DNA from: Clostridia bacterium
GTDB lineage: Bacteria; Bacillota; Clostridia; Christensenellales; Aristaeellaceae
Assembly (NCBI GenBank): GCA_017460395.1
Contig: JAFUBA010000163.1
Coordinates: 1 to 64,000, forward strand
Direction of reading: 5' to 3'
DNA length: 64,000 nt
Shown: piece after piece, positions 15,168 through 23,397 of the stretch
Layout: every line of letters starts with the position of its first letter
Numbering within the stretch: the stretch's first letter is position 1
Translations under genes and position numbers: made by a program
Notes under the pieces: model-generated
The model's database searches: none
Told to the model about the DNA's origin: nothing
What the model saw: only the letters and a program-made list of their open reading frames with translations

Positions 15168-16289
15168 TCATTCCATGGCCTTCAGCTTATTCTCGAGGTC
15201 CCGTACCCTGTCAAGGCAATCTCCGTAGAGCGAGAAGGCTTCCAGAATCACCTCATCGTCCTCAAAGTGGGGAAGCTGAGGGTATTTTCTGTGCAGCCGG
15301 AACGTCTTCCCGGCCTTTTCAAACTGCACGCGGATCTTGTCTTCCGTCTGCTCTGTCACAAGCCCGGTGCCATACCTGTCCGACTTTACCTGTACGCCCA
15401 TAAGCGAGATTTCCTCGATCTCACCTGAAACCTCTTCGAGGGCATGCTGTGCCTGCAGAAGCTCCTCCTGAAGGGCCTTTCTGGCCGCCTCATGCTTCTC
15501 TCTTTTCTCCTGCTCGATCCTGGCCATCTCGTCCGCTTTTCTCAGACTGGAAGATGACCTTTTCACAGGGGCCTCAATTCCTTCATACAGGCTGTAGGTC
15601 CCTGCACAGTACATGAGGTCAAAGGCGAGAAGATGCAGGCTCTCATCCCGGTAGTGTGCATCATCCAGACAGGCAAAATGGTTCTTCAGGAGCGTGTCGT
15701 GTTCCCGAAGGGCATCCACGATGATATCGCACATCTGGTAGTAGTTCTGAAGACGGATGCAGTTCCCGGTCCCAAGGTCAAGCCCGAAATCCAGATACCT
15801 TGCCATCAGGCGGGCACTGCTGCTTTTGAAGACAAAGTTCACATCCGGCTCATGCATTGAAAGAAACACGGACGCAGCGTGGGGATCCTGCTTGTATGGC
15901 CAGCTCTTCGGGAAATGCTTCTGGCGCAGCGCTTCGTACTCGGCGAGGAAGGTATCAAAATGCTCCTGGACCTTCTCCACGCTCCCCTGGCTCGGCGCCA
16001 GGAGCACATCCAGGAAGAGGTGTTCGACACGCTCCGGGTCCTTCTCCCACATCCTGATGACACCCGCCGAAGGATGCATCCGACTGCCGTCCGTGAAAAG
16101 TGAAAAGTCACGGATGGCCGCACGGAACCGCTCAGCAAAATTGTCTACATCACCCACCGGCTGCGCCCAGACCCTTCGCCAGGTCGCCATGGCTCGCCAC
16201 TTGAAGAGCTCATTGTGTTCCGGGCCGTAGAGCTCATCCATCCGTTCCTCATAGCGATCGATCACGGCATGCAGGTTCTCTGTCTTCAT
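15168..16289 (-). CDS. Uncharacterised soluble protein with a coiled-coil segment
   Basis: 373 residues, not recognised as a characterised enzyme. The N-terminal two thirds contain patterns such as FSLFTDGSRMHPSAGVIRMW and LGTGNCIRLQNYYQMCDIIV, which I associate with a widespread uncharacterised bacterial family. Residues about 250-300 (RKADEMARIEQEKREKHEAA and onward) are charged and heptad-like, probably a coiled coil. The C-terminus has a short beta-rich module (KSDRYGTGLVTEQTEDKIRV) followed by another helix. There is no signal peptide or membrane helix. It lies in the leftward operon between an acetyltransferase and a hydrolase. Confidence 0.75.
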   Translation of the reverse strand: MKTENLHAVIDRYEERMDELYGPEHNELFKWRAMATWRRVWAQPVGDVDNFAERFRAAIRDFSLFTDGSRMHPSAGVIRMWEKDPERVEHLFLDVLLAPSQGSVEKVQEHFDTFLAEYEALRQKHFPKSWPYKQDPHAASVFLSMHEPDVNFVFKSSSARLMARYLDFGLDLGTGNCIRLQNYYQMCDIIVDALREHDTLLKNHFACLDDAHYRDESLHLLAFDLMYCAGTYSLYEGIEAPVKRSSSSLRKADEMARIEQEKREKHEAARKALQEELLQAQHALEEVSGEIEEISLMGVQVKSDRYGTGLVTEQTEDKIRVQFEKAGKTFRLHRKYPQLPHFEDDEVILEAFSLYGDCLDRVRDLENKLKAME

Positions 16290-16326
16290 GTGCGGTTCCC
16301 TTCTCTTCTCCTGTTTCGCCTGTCAG

Positions 16327-16767
16327 CTATGTGTCGATCCGGATCATATCGTCAAGCGCCAGATTCCGGTAAACGAGGTCATCCCGCTCCGTGAAGCCCT
16401 GCGCTTTCCAGAAGGCGTTCCCGTCTTCGTTTCGACGAAACGCCACCAGGGCCACCTTGTGGATGCCCTCCGCGCGAAGGGCCAGAAGCGCGCGCTGCAC
16501 AAGCGCCGTGCCGATCCCCCGGCGCCTTGCGCTCTCCGCGACCGCCATGTGGTGGATAAAGCCGCGCCGGCCGTCATGGCCGGAGAGGATCACACCGAGG
16601 ATGCTTTCGTCCTCCTCTGCCAGGAAACAGGTGTTTGGATTGCGGCGCAGGTATTTCTCGATGCCCTCCCGGGAGTCGTCGAGGTTGTTGAAGCCCATGT
16701 TTTTGCAGGACATCCAGAGTGCATACACCCTGTCGTAGTCCTGGATCGTCATGATTCGTAGTTCCAA
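16327..16767 (-). CDS. GNAT family N-acetyltransferase
   Basis: 146 residues. MTIQDYDRVYALW near the start, FLAEEDESILGVILSGHDGRRGFIHH in two parts, the acetyl-CoA loop ARRRGIGTALVQRAL (R-x-x-G-x-G/A) and the end motif GNAFWKAQGFTERDDL all fit a well-conserved clostridial GNAT subfamily. A TTG start at 16767 is chosen because GGAGG lies five bases before it; the ATG six codons later would be 20 bases away. Substrate unknown. The spacing to the next gene (37 bp) fits one operon. Confidence 0.87.
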   Translation of the reverse strand: MELRIMTIQDYDRVYALWMSCKNMGFNNLDDSREGIEKYLRRNPNTCFLAEEDESILGVILSGHDGRRGFIHHMAVAESARRRGIGTALVQRALLALRAEGIHKVALVAFRRNEDGNAFWKAQGFTERDDLVYRNLALDDMIRIDT

Positions 16768-16874
16768 TTTGTCCTCCCGTAGTGCCGGATCCAAGGCCGC
16801 AGCTTCTCCATGCATGCTTCTGTCCCGGCAGCATTGCCTTCGAGACGGCCAATGGCTTCGCGCTGCCCTGTGTC

Positions 16875-17474
16875 TTATGCTTCATCCGGCTTCTGTCCCA
16901 CGTGGGCCTTCCATGCGCACTCGGTAACGGCAAGATTTGTGAAATGTGCCGTGAAGCTCGAGTCCTCCGGGCTGCAGGCATAGATGCCGAAGCGGATTTT
17001 TCCGCCGCCCTCCCACATGTGGCACACGCGCATCTGACTGAAGTGCTCCCCGTCCTCGGAGCATTCGATGCAGTAGTCATCCTCCCTGCGGCTCAGGCGG
17101 TACCACATGACGTTCACAGACGCCGGGATGGCCGTGGTAGCCCAGTCGGAGTATCCGTGATTGGTCACCACGCTGCCAAGGTGCTGAAACTCCGCGTTCT
17201 CATATTCTACGGAGGCCTTGAGCCAGTTCTCGCTGTCGAGGTACATGACGATGCCGCACTGGTCAAAGCGGTTGTGGGAGGCAGTGAAATCCGTCCTCAC
17301 GACGAAGCTGAAATACTTCTCCTCCGTCTCCATCTGGAGCACAGGCGCATTGTCGTTACGGAAGTGATAGTAGGTGCGCTGCCACAGGTCCGTGTGCGGG
17401 GCTGTAGTGATGGTGACCCCATCCGATGAGATTGTGTATGAGGAAGGTTCCCGGGTCCACTGAAAATCCATCAT
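16875..17474 (-). CDS. DUF1349 domain protein (concanavalin-like fold)
   Basis: 199 residues. The sequence follows the DUF1349 pattern: FQWTREPSSYTI at the start, TAPHTDLWQRTYYHF, DQCGIVMYLDSENWLKASVE and LGSVVTNHGYSDWAT. The family folds as a beta sandwich of the concanavalin type and is found in sugar- and glycoside-related clusters; its exact role is not settled. There is no signal peptide. The paired ATG codons at 17474/17471 are used, with a GTG five codons upstream as the alternative; the ribosome site is weak for either. It lies 41 bp after the Xre regulator gene. Confidence 0.85.
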   Translation of the reverse strand: MMDFQWTREPSSYTISSDGVTITTAPHTDLWQRTYYHFRNDNAPVLQMETEEKYFSFVVRTDFTASHNRFDQCGIVMYLDSENWLKASVEYENAEFQHLGSVVTNHGYSDWATTAIPASVNVMWYRLSRREDDYCIECSEDGEHFSQMRVCHMWEGGGKIRFGIYACSPEDSSFTAHFTNLAVTECAWKAHVGQKPDEA

Positions 17475-17515
17475 GCGTTTTTTTCTCACTTTCTATTGTG
17501 TATGGCATCCTGATC

Positions 17516-17869
17516 TCAGCCCATCTTGAACATCTGCGCAATGGAGACGAGGTTCCTCTGCTGTGAGATCTTCAATGTCCGAAACAGGTGGATGATCTGC
17601 TGCTCCAGCACCTTCGGGTCCGTTTCCAGGCTGCAGCCCTTCTCGGCGTCATCTCCCAGGATCAGGTAGTTGGGCGAAGTATTGAGGAAACTGCAGATCC
17701 GGTCCAGGTAGAGCATATACGAGTTGTTCATGGATTTTTTCCAGTTTGTGTAGGAGGTTCGCTCCAGCCCCAGATGATCGGTCAGTTCCCTCTGCTTTTT
17801 CCCCTGGAGCTTCATGAGCGCATCAATCCGCTGAAAGATCGGACTTTCAATCTCAACCTTCCTGTACAT
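17516..17869 (-). CDS. Xre-type helix-turn-helix regulator
   Basis: 117 residues. Residues about 10-70 form a lambda-repressor-like DNA-binding domain (IDALMKLQGKKQRELTDHLG, then RTSYTNWKKS and YLDRICSFLNTSPNYLILGD). A short C-terminal helix (EQQIIHLFRTLKISQQRNLV) may dimerise. GGGGGGAG lies four bases before the ATG. As the first gene of the leftward series from 17.9 to 10.3 kb, it is a candidate regulator of that operon. Confidence 0.88.
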   Translation of the reverse strand: MYRKVEIESPIFQRIDALMKLQGKKQRELTDHLGLERTSYTNWKKSMNNSYMLYLDRICSFLNTSPNYLILGDDAEKGCSLETDPKVLEQQIIHLFRTLKISQQRNLVSIAQMFKMG

Positions 17870-17986
17870 TTCACTCCCCCCTGACAGCAATATGCCACCG
17901 AACGTGTATCATGCCCATTGCACGGTACGCCGCCGTGCTGCCTGGAGTATAGCACATTTCCGTGTCCGCATCATCCCCGTTTCTTC

Positions 17987-18015
17987 TTGCGGGTCGCATG
18001 CGGAACCGCTATCAT
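17987..18015 (+). promoter_or_regulatory. Probable promoter of the exported protein at 18062
   Basis: TTGCGG (17987-17992), a 17-bp spacer and TATCAT (18010-18015) lie 46 bp before the ATG. Confidence 0.5.
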
Positions 18016-18061
18016 GCAGGTACTGATTTGGGAAAAGACTACCTTGAAAGGGGAAAACCAG

Positions 18062-19069
18062 ATGGCAAGACGTTTCATTTCTCTACTGCTCGCGCTGCTC
18101 CTCGTCCTTCTCTCCCTCCCGGGTCTCTCGGAAAACAGGGAGGAGGAAGACCTCCTGGATGCGTCCCTCTCGCAGCTGATCGGATACTTTACGCTCAAGG
18201 GGCACCGCCTGACCGTGAACCTGACACCATTGAACGATACCATGCAGGACTATGTGGGATCCATCCTCGTATGGCTGGACCAGCACGATCAGGTCTTTGC
18301 GGTGCAGGCCGTGGCTCAGGATGAATACGTCACATCCTATGTGGTGGGCACCCCTCAGGAGCGCGGCGCACTGGCAGGCTATTTTTACCGGGAGGCCAGG
18401 TTTGTCGGCATCTCGGAGCCCAACGTCTATGTAGGCCGCTGCGACGACGTCCCTGACTTTGAGAACGCTGACAGATACACGCTCGCAGAGGTCTGGAACT
18501 ATCTGCAGAGCATCAGCGTCGAGAAGGATGCAGACTTTTCATCCCTGATGCCGGCTGAAGATGTTCAGCTGGAAGGCTGGGTCAATGACTTCTATGCGCC
18601 CGCAGGCCAGACGCCGAGGCAGCTGACGTATCTGACACTCCCCTATGCTGAGCGCGGCAATATCTACCAGGATCTCATCAACCGCATGATGACCGCCTAC
18701 CTGTGCACCTCCACCGTCAGCAGCTGGCAGGCAGGCGAAGATCTGTTTTCCAATTATCCCACAGGCATCTTCATTGACCGTATCGATGAGCCGACCATCA
18801 TCTTTGTCCGCACGCACGAAAATGGGCTTGCCCTCATCATGCAGAATGTGGAGGGCGAGTTTGCCAAGCTCTTTGGTCTTCTGTATACAGAAATGAGTGT
18901 CCTTGGTGCCGAGGGTGGCGACCTGCCCTTTGCCGAGGTGTGTGAGGCTGAGGACGGCTCCTTCTATCTCATGGGCGGCGGCGTGGACAACTGGCTCTCG
19001 GACGACGAGACGATCTTCGCGTTTCTGTATGACGACTACAACCTCTTTGGGGCACAGGACGCAGAGTAA
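18062..19069 (+). CDS. Exported protein of unknown function
   Basis: 335 residues. The first 22 residues (MARRFISLLLALLLVLLSLP) are a signal peptide with a likely cut after LSE. The mature part is acidic and moderately aromatic, with no motif I can name; it reads as a mixed alpha/beta secreted or surface protein. GAAAGGGGAAAACC precedes the ATG. It stands alone between a divergent Xre gene and a convergent macrodomain operon, with a strong terminator at its end. It recalls, in style but not in alignable sequence, the exported proteins at 1674, 58690 and 59957. Confidence 0.78.
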   Translation: MARRFISLLLALLLVLLSLPGLSENREEEDLLDASLSQLIGYFTLKGHRLTVNLTPLNDTMQDYVGSILVWLDQHDQVFAVQAVAQDEYVTSYVVGTPQERGALAGYFYREARFVGISEPNVYVGRCDDVPDFENADRYTLAEVWNYLQSISVEKDADFSSLMPAEDVQLEGWVNDFYAPAGQTPRQLTYLTLPYAERGNIYQDLINRMMTAYLCTSTVSSWQAGEDLFSNYPTGIFIDRIDEPTIIFVRTHENGLALIMQNVEGEFAKLFGLLYTEMSVLGAEGGDLPFAEVCEAEDGSFYLMGGGVDNWLSDDETIFAFLYDDYNLFGAQDAE

Positions 19070-19075
19070 AACCTT

Positions 19076-19107
19076 GAAAGCCGAACGAATCCGTTCGGCT
19101 TTCTTTG
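19076..19107. terminator. Bidirectional intrinsic terminator
   Basis: GAAAGCCGAACG-AATC-CGTTCGGCTTTC is a perfect 12-bp stem between convergent genes, with T-rich sequence (TTTG) on the plus side. Confidence 0.85.
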
Positions 19108-19118
19108 TTTCTTTGCCT

Positions 19119-19901
19119 CTAAGCGCCCAGGAGCTCCCGGTAGATCTCCAAATCCAGATCCTTATAGACGCAGAATACAATGTCCATTGTGTGCGCGGTC
19201 TCCTTCTGCCACTTCATGACGGTCTCGGTCGCAATCTGCGCGGCGCGGCGGTTGGGAAACATAAAGACACCCGTCGAGATGCAGCAGAAGGCGATGCTGT
19301 GTATATCTTGTTCCGCCGCCAGATTCAGACAGGACACATAGCATGAGGAAAGCAGCCGCTCATGCTCCTGTGTGAGAGGTCCGTCCACGATGGGGCCCAC
19401 AGTGTGAAGAATGTACTTGCATGGCAGATTATACCCCGGCGTGATCTTGGCCTGCCCGGTGGGCTCCTCGTGGCCCTGAGCGCACATGATGTCATTACAC
19501 CTGAGCCGCAGGCGGATGCCCGCCTTTGAGCCGATCACGTTATCGATGCAATTGTGCAGCGGCTGGTAGCATCCCGTCATGCCACTGTTGGCTGCGTTCA
19601 CGATGGCGTCCACCCTGAGCGTCGTGATATCTCCCTGCCACAGATAGACATGAGGATTGGACGGAACAGGCCGAAGCTGAGACAAATCTGTCAGAGTACC
19701 ATGCCGGTTTTCCTCATGAAGATACTCGTCCTGTACCTCAAGGATCTCTTCCCGGATTGGCCGCGGTGGCCGCACATTCATGAGGGCGCGAAGCAGCTTC
19801 TTCTGTTCATCTGCTTCCTGAGGGATACCGATATCCCGGTATTCTGTGTCCTCCCCAAGCAGCTGCTCAATCAGCCAGACCCGCTGCTCTCCGTGTGTCA
19901 T
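19119..19901 (-). CDS. Zinc-type macrodomain protein, probable protein-ADP-ribose hydrolase
   Basis: 260 residues, with an N-terminal helical extension (about 1-80) before a macrodomain. Motifs are QGDIT (89-93), VNAANSGMTG (101-110), then GCYQPLHNCIDN, where C111, H116 and C118 match the zinc-site pattern of the bacterial Zn-macro class, and STGVFMFPNRRAA binding the distal ribose. Characterised Streptococcus and Staphylococcus members remove ADP-ribose put on proteins by class M sirtuins. Such a sirtuin is present in this window at 41887-42771 but is not adjacent. The start overlaps the upstream methyltransferase stop by ATGA; it is the last gene of a nine-gene operon. Confidence 0.92.
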   Translation of the reverse strand: MTHGEQRVWLIEQLLGEDTEYRDIGIPQEADEQKKLLRALMNVRPPRPIREEILEVQDEYLHEENRHGTLTDLSQLRPVPSNPHVYLWQGDITTLRVDAIVNAANSGMTGCYQPLHNCIDNVIGSKAGIRLRLRCNDIMCAQGHEEPTGQAKITPGYNLPCKYILHTVGPIVDGPLTQEHERLLSSCYVSCLNLAAEQDIHSIAFCCISTGVFMFPNRRAAQIATETVMKWQKETAHTMDIVFCVYKDLDLEIYRELLGA

Positions 19902-20707
19902 GCTTGTGCTCCCTCTCTTTCCCTTTTTCTGCAGATATACAGGAGGTGGTTGGTGCTTCCAAGGAGCTCCCGCTTCTCTGCGATCCCCATGTACCAGCTG
20001 CAGAGCTTCTCAAAGTCATCGTCCGACACGGAAAAGTCCTCCCGTTTTTCGATAGGCTCCAGGAGCCCGTCCACGCCGGCGGTTGTGATCCATTCGACGT
20101 TCTTTTCCCGGAACAGGTCTTCGAACTCACAGACATCGTATCCGGTGAAGAGCTGCTCCTTGAAGTGCCGTACCTGCCCATTCTCCGTGAAGTTCTCCTC
20201 CTGCCCCGCTGCCCAGTTCCCATAGAAGTAGTTTGCGTACATGATGGCGTACACCGAGATGAAGGCAAACATCAGCGTTCCGCCGGGCTTTGTCACCCGG
20301 ATCGCCTCATCAATGGCCCGGTGTACGTCCTCCTGCTCGTACAGGTGGTACATGGGACCCAGGACCAGGGTTGAATCGAATGTGTCGTCCGGAAACATGT
20401 GAAGATCGGTAGCGTCGCCCTGAAATGGGTGAAGGTTCTCTATGCCGCGGCCGTTCTCCCGCAGACTCCGGAGGTTACTTTCCACCAGCTCCACTGCCGT
20501 GACGTCATGGCCTTCCCTTGCCAGGGCGATCGAGTACCGGCCTGTACCTGCGCCCACCTCCAGGATCCTGGCTCTCTCTCCGAGACGCCTGTGGATGTAA
20601 GCCATGGTCGTCCTGTACTCCAGCTGTCCGTGCCGCGAGCGGGCCAGCCTTCCATCCTCGTCGATCTGTCCGTAGAAGCTGCCCACAATATCCTGTCTTG
20701 AGCTCAT
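19898..20707 (-). CDS. Class I SAM-dependent methyltransferase
   Basis: 269 residues. A Rossmann-like SAM-binding core is clear: motif I ILEVGAGTGRYSIALA near residue 48, acidic loop TAVELVE, motif II/III FDSTLVLGPMYHLY and ALREV-like EAIRVTKPGGTLMFAF. The C-terminal half has extra aromatic residues that may form the acceptor site. The ATG at 20707 overlaps the preceding gene stop by ATGA. It is one of three methyltransferases in this operon, each with a different C-terminal part, suggesting different acceptors. Substrate unknown. Confidence 0.9.
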   Translation of the reverse strand: MSSRQDIVGSFYGQIDEDGRLARSRHGQLEYRTTMAYIHRRLGERARILEVGAGTGRYSIALAREGHDVTAVELVESNLRSLRENGRGIENLHPFQGDATDLHMFPDDTFDSTLVLGPMYHLYEQEDVHRAIDEAIRVTKPGGTLMFAFISVYAIMYANYFYGNWAAGQEENFTENGQVRHFKEQLFTGYDVCEFEDLFREKNVEWITTAGVDGLLEPIEKREDFSVSDDDFEKLCSWYMGIAEKRELLGSTNHLLYICRKREREGAQA

Positions 20708-21342
20708 ACAATCCCTTCCTGCTCTTTCGATGTGATACACAGAATGCCCGCGCAGAAGGTCACCTTCCGGAATGTTAGATCCGGAAAGGCCTTCCGCATA
20801 TCCTCTGCCACAAGGTAAATCTCCTCGTCGTCCCATTCTTCCCCGGCCGTCTGCCTGCAGGCATCCATCTCACTCCGGCTTTCAAAGGCCACGTCCCCGA
20901 TGAGGATCTGTCCGCCGGGGAGAAGATAAGACCGGAGGTCTGAGAGGAAGGCAATCTTCTGCTCATCCGTCAGGTGGTGCATGGCGTAGGTGGAGATGAT
21001 GAAATCATACCGGTGATGCTTCAGATTCGCCGCGAGCCCCTCCGTGAGATCACCCAGAACCAGCTCTGCCTCCGGCATCTTCGCCCGTGCCGTCTCCAGC
21101 ATCTTCCCGGAGAAGTCCTGCCCATAGATCCGGCAGCCCTGCTCGTAGAGCTTCGATGTGAGCGTGGCCGTGCCGAAGCCGAGGTCCAGCACGGCGGGGT
21201 GGTCTTTTTCCATGACGGTTCTGGCAATCCGCGCCAGGACCTCTCTGTATCCCGCAAAGGGATAGGTATTCTCCTCATCTGACAGGCCCACGGCTCTGTC
21301 ATAGCCGCCGGCCCAGAGATCAAAGCCTGTGCTGCTGAGCAT
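20704..21342 (-). CDS. Class I SAM-dependent methyltransferase
   Basis: 212 residues. Motif I is VLDLGFGTATLTSKLY near residue 52, the acidic ribose-binding residue is in IYGQDFSGKMLE, and YDFIISTYAMHHLTDEQK and LLPGGQILIGDV complete the SAM-binding core. The N-terminal FDLWAGGYDRAV pattern is that of YrrT-like enzymes. It is probably cytoplasmic, acting on a small molecule. It lies 17 bases downstream of the acetyltransferase/pyrophosphatase-like fusion gene and overlaps the next gene by ATGA. Confidence 0.9.
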   Translation of the reverse strand: MLSSTGFDLWAGGYDRAVGLSDEENTYPFAGYREVLARIARTVMEKDHPAVLDLGFGTATLTSKLYEQGCRIYGQDFSGKMLETARAKMPEAELVLGDLTEGLAANLKHHRYDFIISTYAMHHLTDEQKIAFLSDLRSYLLPGGQILIGDVAFESRSEMDACRQTAGEEWDDEEIYLVAEDMRKAFPDLTFRKVTFCAGILCITSKEQEGIV

Positions 21343-21359
21343 GTGTTCTACTCACCTCT

Positions 21360-22151
21360 TCACATGTAGAGTTCACCCATGAAGTACTGCTCCTGGAAGG
21401 CGATGCGCTGCAGGATCTCATCCCGGCCCGGCACCTTCCCGTCCACGCTCACGATCCACTTGTCCTCACAGTCATTGAGCCTGTGCAGAACCGCAACCAC
21501 CTGCCCGGAGAAGGTCCGAAGGGGCATATCCGTCCCGAAGATATACACGTCCTGCTCAGCCCCGTCCCCGGCACAGACGCCGTCCACATAGCCATAGTTC
21601 AGGGGATAGATCATCTCCGGGTGACGCGGATGCGCACTTCCAAGGGGCCGGTCTACCGTGCCACAGACCGTTCGTCCGATGATTCCGCTGTAGTCCATGT
21701 GTTCGATGGCCCTCCGATACACGCGGCTGTCATGCCCATGAAAGTCCTGCATCATCTGAAGGAACGTGAACCCGTATTTCTCATAGAGCCCGTCCTCGTT
21801 CGTCGAAATATACAGGGCGTCATATCCGTCATCCCTGGCAAGAGCATACGCCCGCTCCAGGAGCTTTCCCATGCGCCTCTTTCCGCGGTATTCCGGGAAG
21901 GTGTAGACGAACCCTGCCCAGGGCTTCATGTCAGGCCTTCGGATATCGTCCTGCTCCTCGTATCCGCAGAAGGACACGAGCCTGTCCCCTTCGGTCAGAA
22001 GGAGCACCTTTGCGCTCTCCCCGCAGAGTGCCCGGAACCTGTTTTCAAGAAGGAGCTCGTGCAGGAACCTTCCGGCCTCCCAGTCACATCGCCCGATCTC
22101 ATCCAGCCAGTGGGCGGGATCCCGGCAGGAAAAGTATTCCAAAATCTCCAT
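21360..22151 (-). CDS. Fusion of GNAT acetyltransferase and inorganic-pyrophosphatase-like domain
   Basis: 263 residues in two parts. Residues about 45-150 are a GNAT domain (VLLLTEGDRLVSFCGY, FVYTFPEYRGKRRMGKLLER with the acetyl-CoA loop, YISTNEDGLYEKYGF). Residues about 158-263 match a small pyrophosphatase-like domain usually found alone in Firmicutes: GTVDRPLGSAHPRHP, YPLNYGYVDG, GDGAEQDVYIFG and DKWIVSVDG. The fusion could couple acyl transfer to cleavage of a pyrophosphate, or simply join two repair steps. Activity of the second domain is unproven even for stand-alone members. The start shares one base with the Nudix stop (TAATG), indicating coupling. Confidence 0.82.
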   Translation of the reverse strand: MEILEYFSCRDPAHWLDEIGRCDWEAGRFLHELLLENRFRALCGESAKVLLLTEGDRLVSFCGYEEQDDIRRPDMKPWAGFVYTFPEYRGKRRMGKLLERAYALARDDGYDALYISTNEDGLYEKYGFTFLQMMQDFHGHDSRVYRRAIEHMDYSGIIGRTVCGTVDRPLGSAHPRHPEMIYPLNYGYVDGVCAGDGAEQDVYIFGTDMPLRTFSGQVVAVLHRLNDCEDKWIVSVDGKVPGRDEILQRIAFQEQYFMGELYM

Positions 22152-22606
22152 TACACCCTCGCCTCCCCGGTGTCCATTTTCCGGATGAACTCCATGGCCC
22201 GCCGGAGAATCCGCTGGGAGCCTTCGTATTTCAGCGCCTCCATGGCACGGTCATATGTCATGAGCTGCACGCTTTGAACTTCTCCCGCACGAGGGATCAT
22301 GGAGCCGCTCGTGTATTCGGCCAGAAAATACGTGACATGCTTGGTTCTGTCCTGCATCTCCTCCGGCACATATTCATTCGTCTCGATAAAACCAGGAATG
22401 AAATCCGGCTCAAGACCTGTCTCCTCCAGGATCTCTCTGCGTGCTGTCTCAGTTGGTGTTTCGCCATCCTCCATGTGACCCTTGGGAAAGCTGTACTTGC
22501 CCGACATCTCCTGCACGATGACAAACATTACCGTCGGGCCCTGACGCCAGAACACCACGGCACCACACGAATACTCCATTTTTCTGATCACGCTGCTTTT
22601 CTCCAT
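22151..22606 (-). CDS. Nudix hydrolase
   Basis: 151 residues. A complete Nudix box, GHMEDGETPTETARREILEETGL in two halves (GX5EX7REUXEEXGU), lies near residues 43-65, preceded by CGAVVFWRQG and KYSFPKG. Nudix enzymes cleave nucleoside diphosphates linked to another group, such as ADP-ribose, NADH, dinucleoside polyphosphates or oxidised dNTPs. The sequence resembles the Ap4A-hydrolase-like branch, but substrate assignment is uncertain. Its operon partners, a macrodomain and a pyrophosphatase-like fusion, make an ADP-ribose or dinucleotide substrate attractive. Confidence 0.93.
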   Translation of the reverse strand: MEKSSVIRKMEYSCGAVVFWRQGPTVMFVIVQEMSGKYSFPKGHMEDGETPTETARREILEETGLEPDFIPGFIETNEYVPEEMQDRTKHVTYFLAEYTSGSMIPRAGEVQSVQLMTYDRAMEALKYEGSQRILRRAMEFIRKMDTGEARV

Positions 22607-22617
22607 CCCGTCTTCTT

Positions 22618-23397
22618 CTACTTTGCCAGGAACAGCCCGTACTCCTTCGGTACATGCAGGACGCCGTCCACCTGGGCACGCTTCAGGACCTCCAGCACCG
22701 TCTCCCTCGGGAGCGCTCGCAGCGAGGACATACCCGTGAGGGAGTAGATATAGTCCGCGAGATCGCTGACGTCCGTGACCTCCAGTGCGTCATCGTAATC
22801 AAACCGGTGGACGGATTCAAAGACACGCTCCAGCTGTGTCCTTCCATTTTGCAGCGTGAAGGTGTGATTTGCCTCTTCCCTGACACCGTGGTCCCGGAAA
22901 AGCCCCGCCAAATACTCCATGATCCCGTTCTCCCCGTAGGTGGCGCAAACGAATGTGCCGCCGGGCCGCAGGACGCGCCGGACCTCACGGAGGGCTTTCC
23001 GGATATCCGGGACGTGATAGAGCATCATATTGGCAATCACAAGGTCAAAGGATATGTCTGCGTACGGGATGTCCTGGATATCTGCCACTGCAAACTCAAT
23101 CTTCATGATCCCATCGAGCGTATCCCTGGCCTTTTCCAGCATGCCCTCCGAAAAGTCTGTCAGCACGATCCTCGAGGCTTGCTCCACGATCTCACTGAGC
23201 CCGCGCCACGCGGCACCCGTGCCGCAGCCGAGCTCCAGGACCTCCATTTCTGGAAAGACCGGGTAGTGGGTCCCGATCCATGCGGAAAAGCCCTGCCGGT
23301 TCCTGGAATACTTCGCGTGGATCGAAATCCGCTGGTTCAATTTCTCTGCAGTCGCATACTGAGCCCGGACCTGGGCAGCGTCATTCAGTGCTCCCAT
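22618..23397 (-). CDS. Class I SAM-dependent methyltransferase
   Basis: 259 residues. Motif I is VLELGCGTGAAWRGL near residue 54; SRIVLTDFSEGMLEKAR carries the acidic ribose contact; FDLVIANMMLYHVPD and VLRPGGTFVCATYG complete the core. The C-terminal third contains LENGR-like and WDYxDAL-like stretches common in ubiquinone/menaquinone-type methyltransferases of Firmicutes, but no acceptor can be named. The ATG has an AAGGG site and overlaps the end of the upstream frameshifted gene by 17 bases. Confidence 0.9.
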   Translation of the reverse strand: MGALNDAAQVRAQYATAEKLNQRISIHAKYSRNRQGFSAWIGTHYPVFPEMEVLELGCGTGAAWRGLSEIVEQASRIVLTDFSEGMLEKARDTLDGIMKIEFAVADIQDIPYADISFDLVIANMMLYHVPDIRKALREVRRVLRPGGTFVCATYGENGIMEYLAGLFRDHGVREEANHTFTLQNGRTQLERVFESVHRFDYDDALEVTDVSDLADYIYSLTGMSSLRALPRETVLEVLKRAQVDGVLHVPKEYGLFLAK

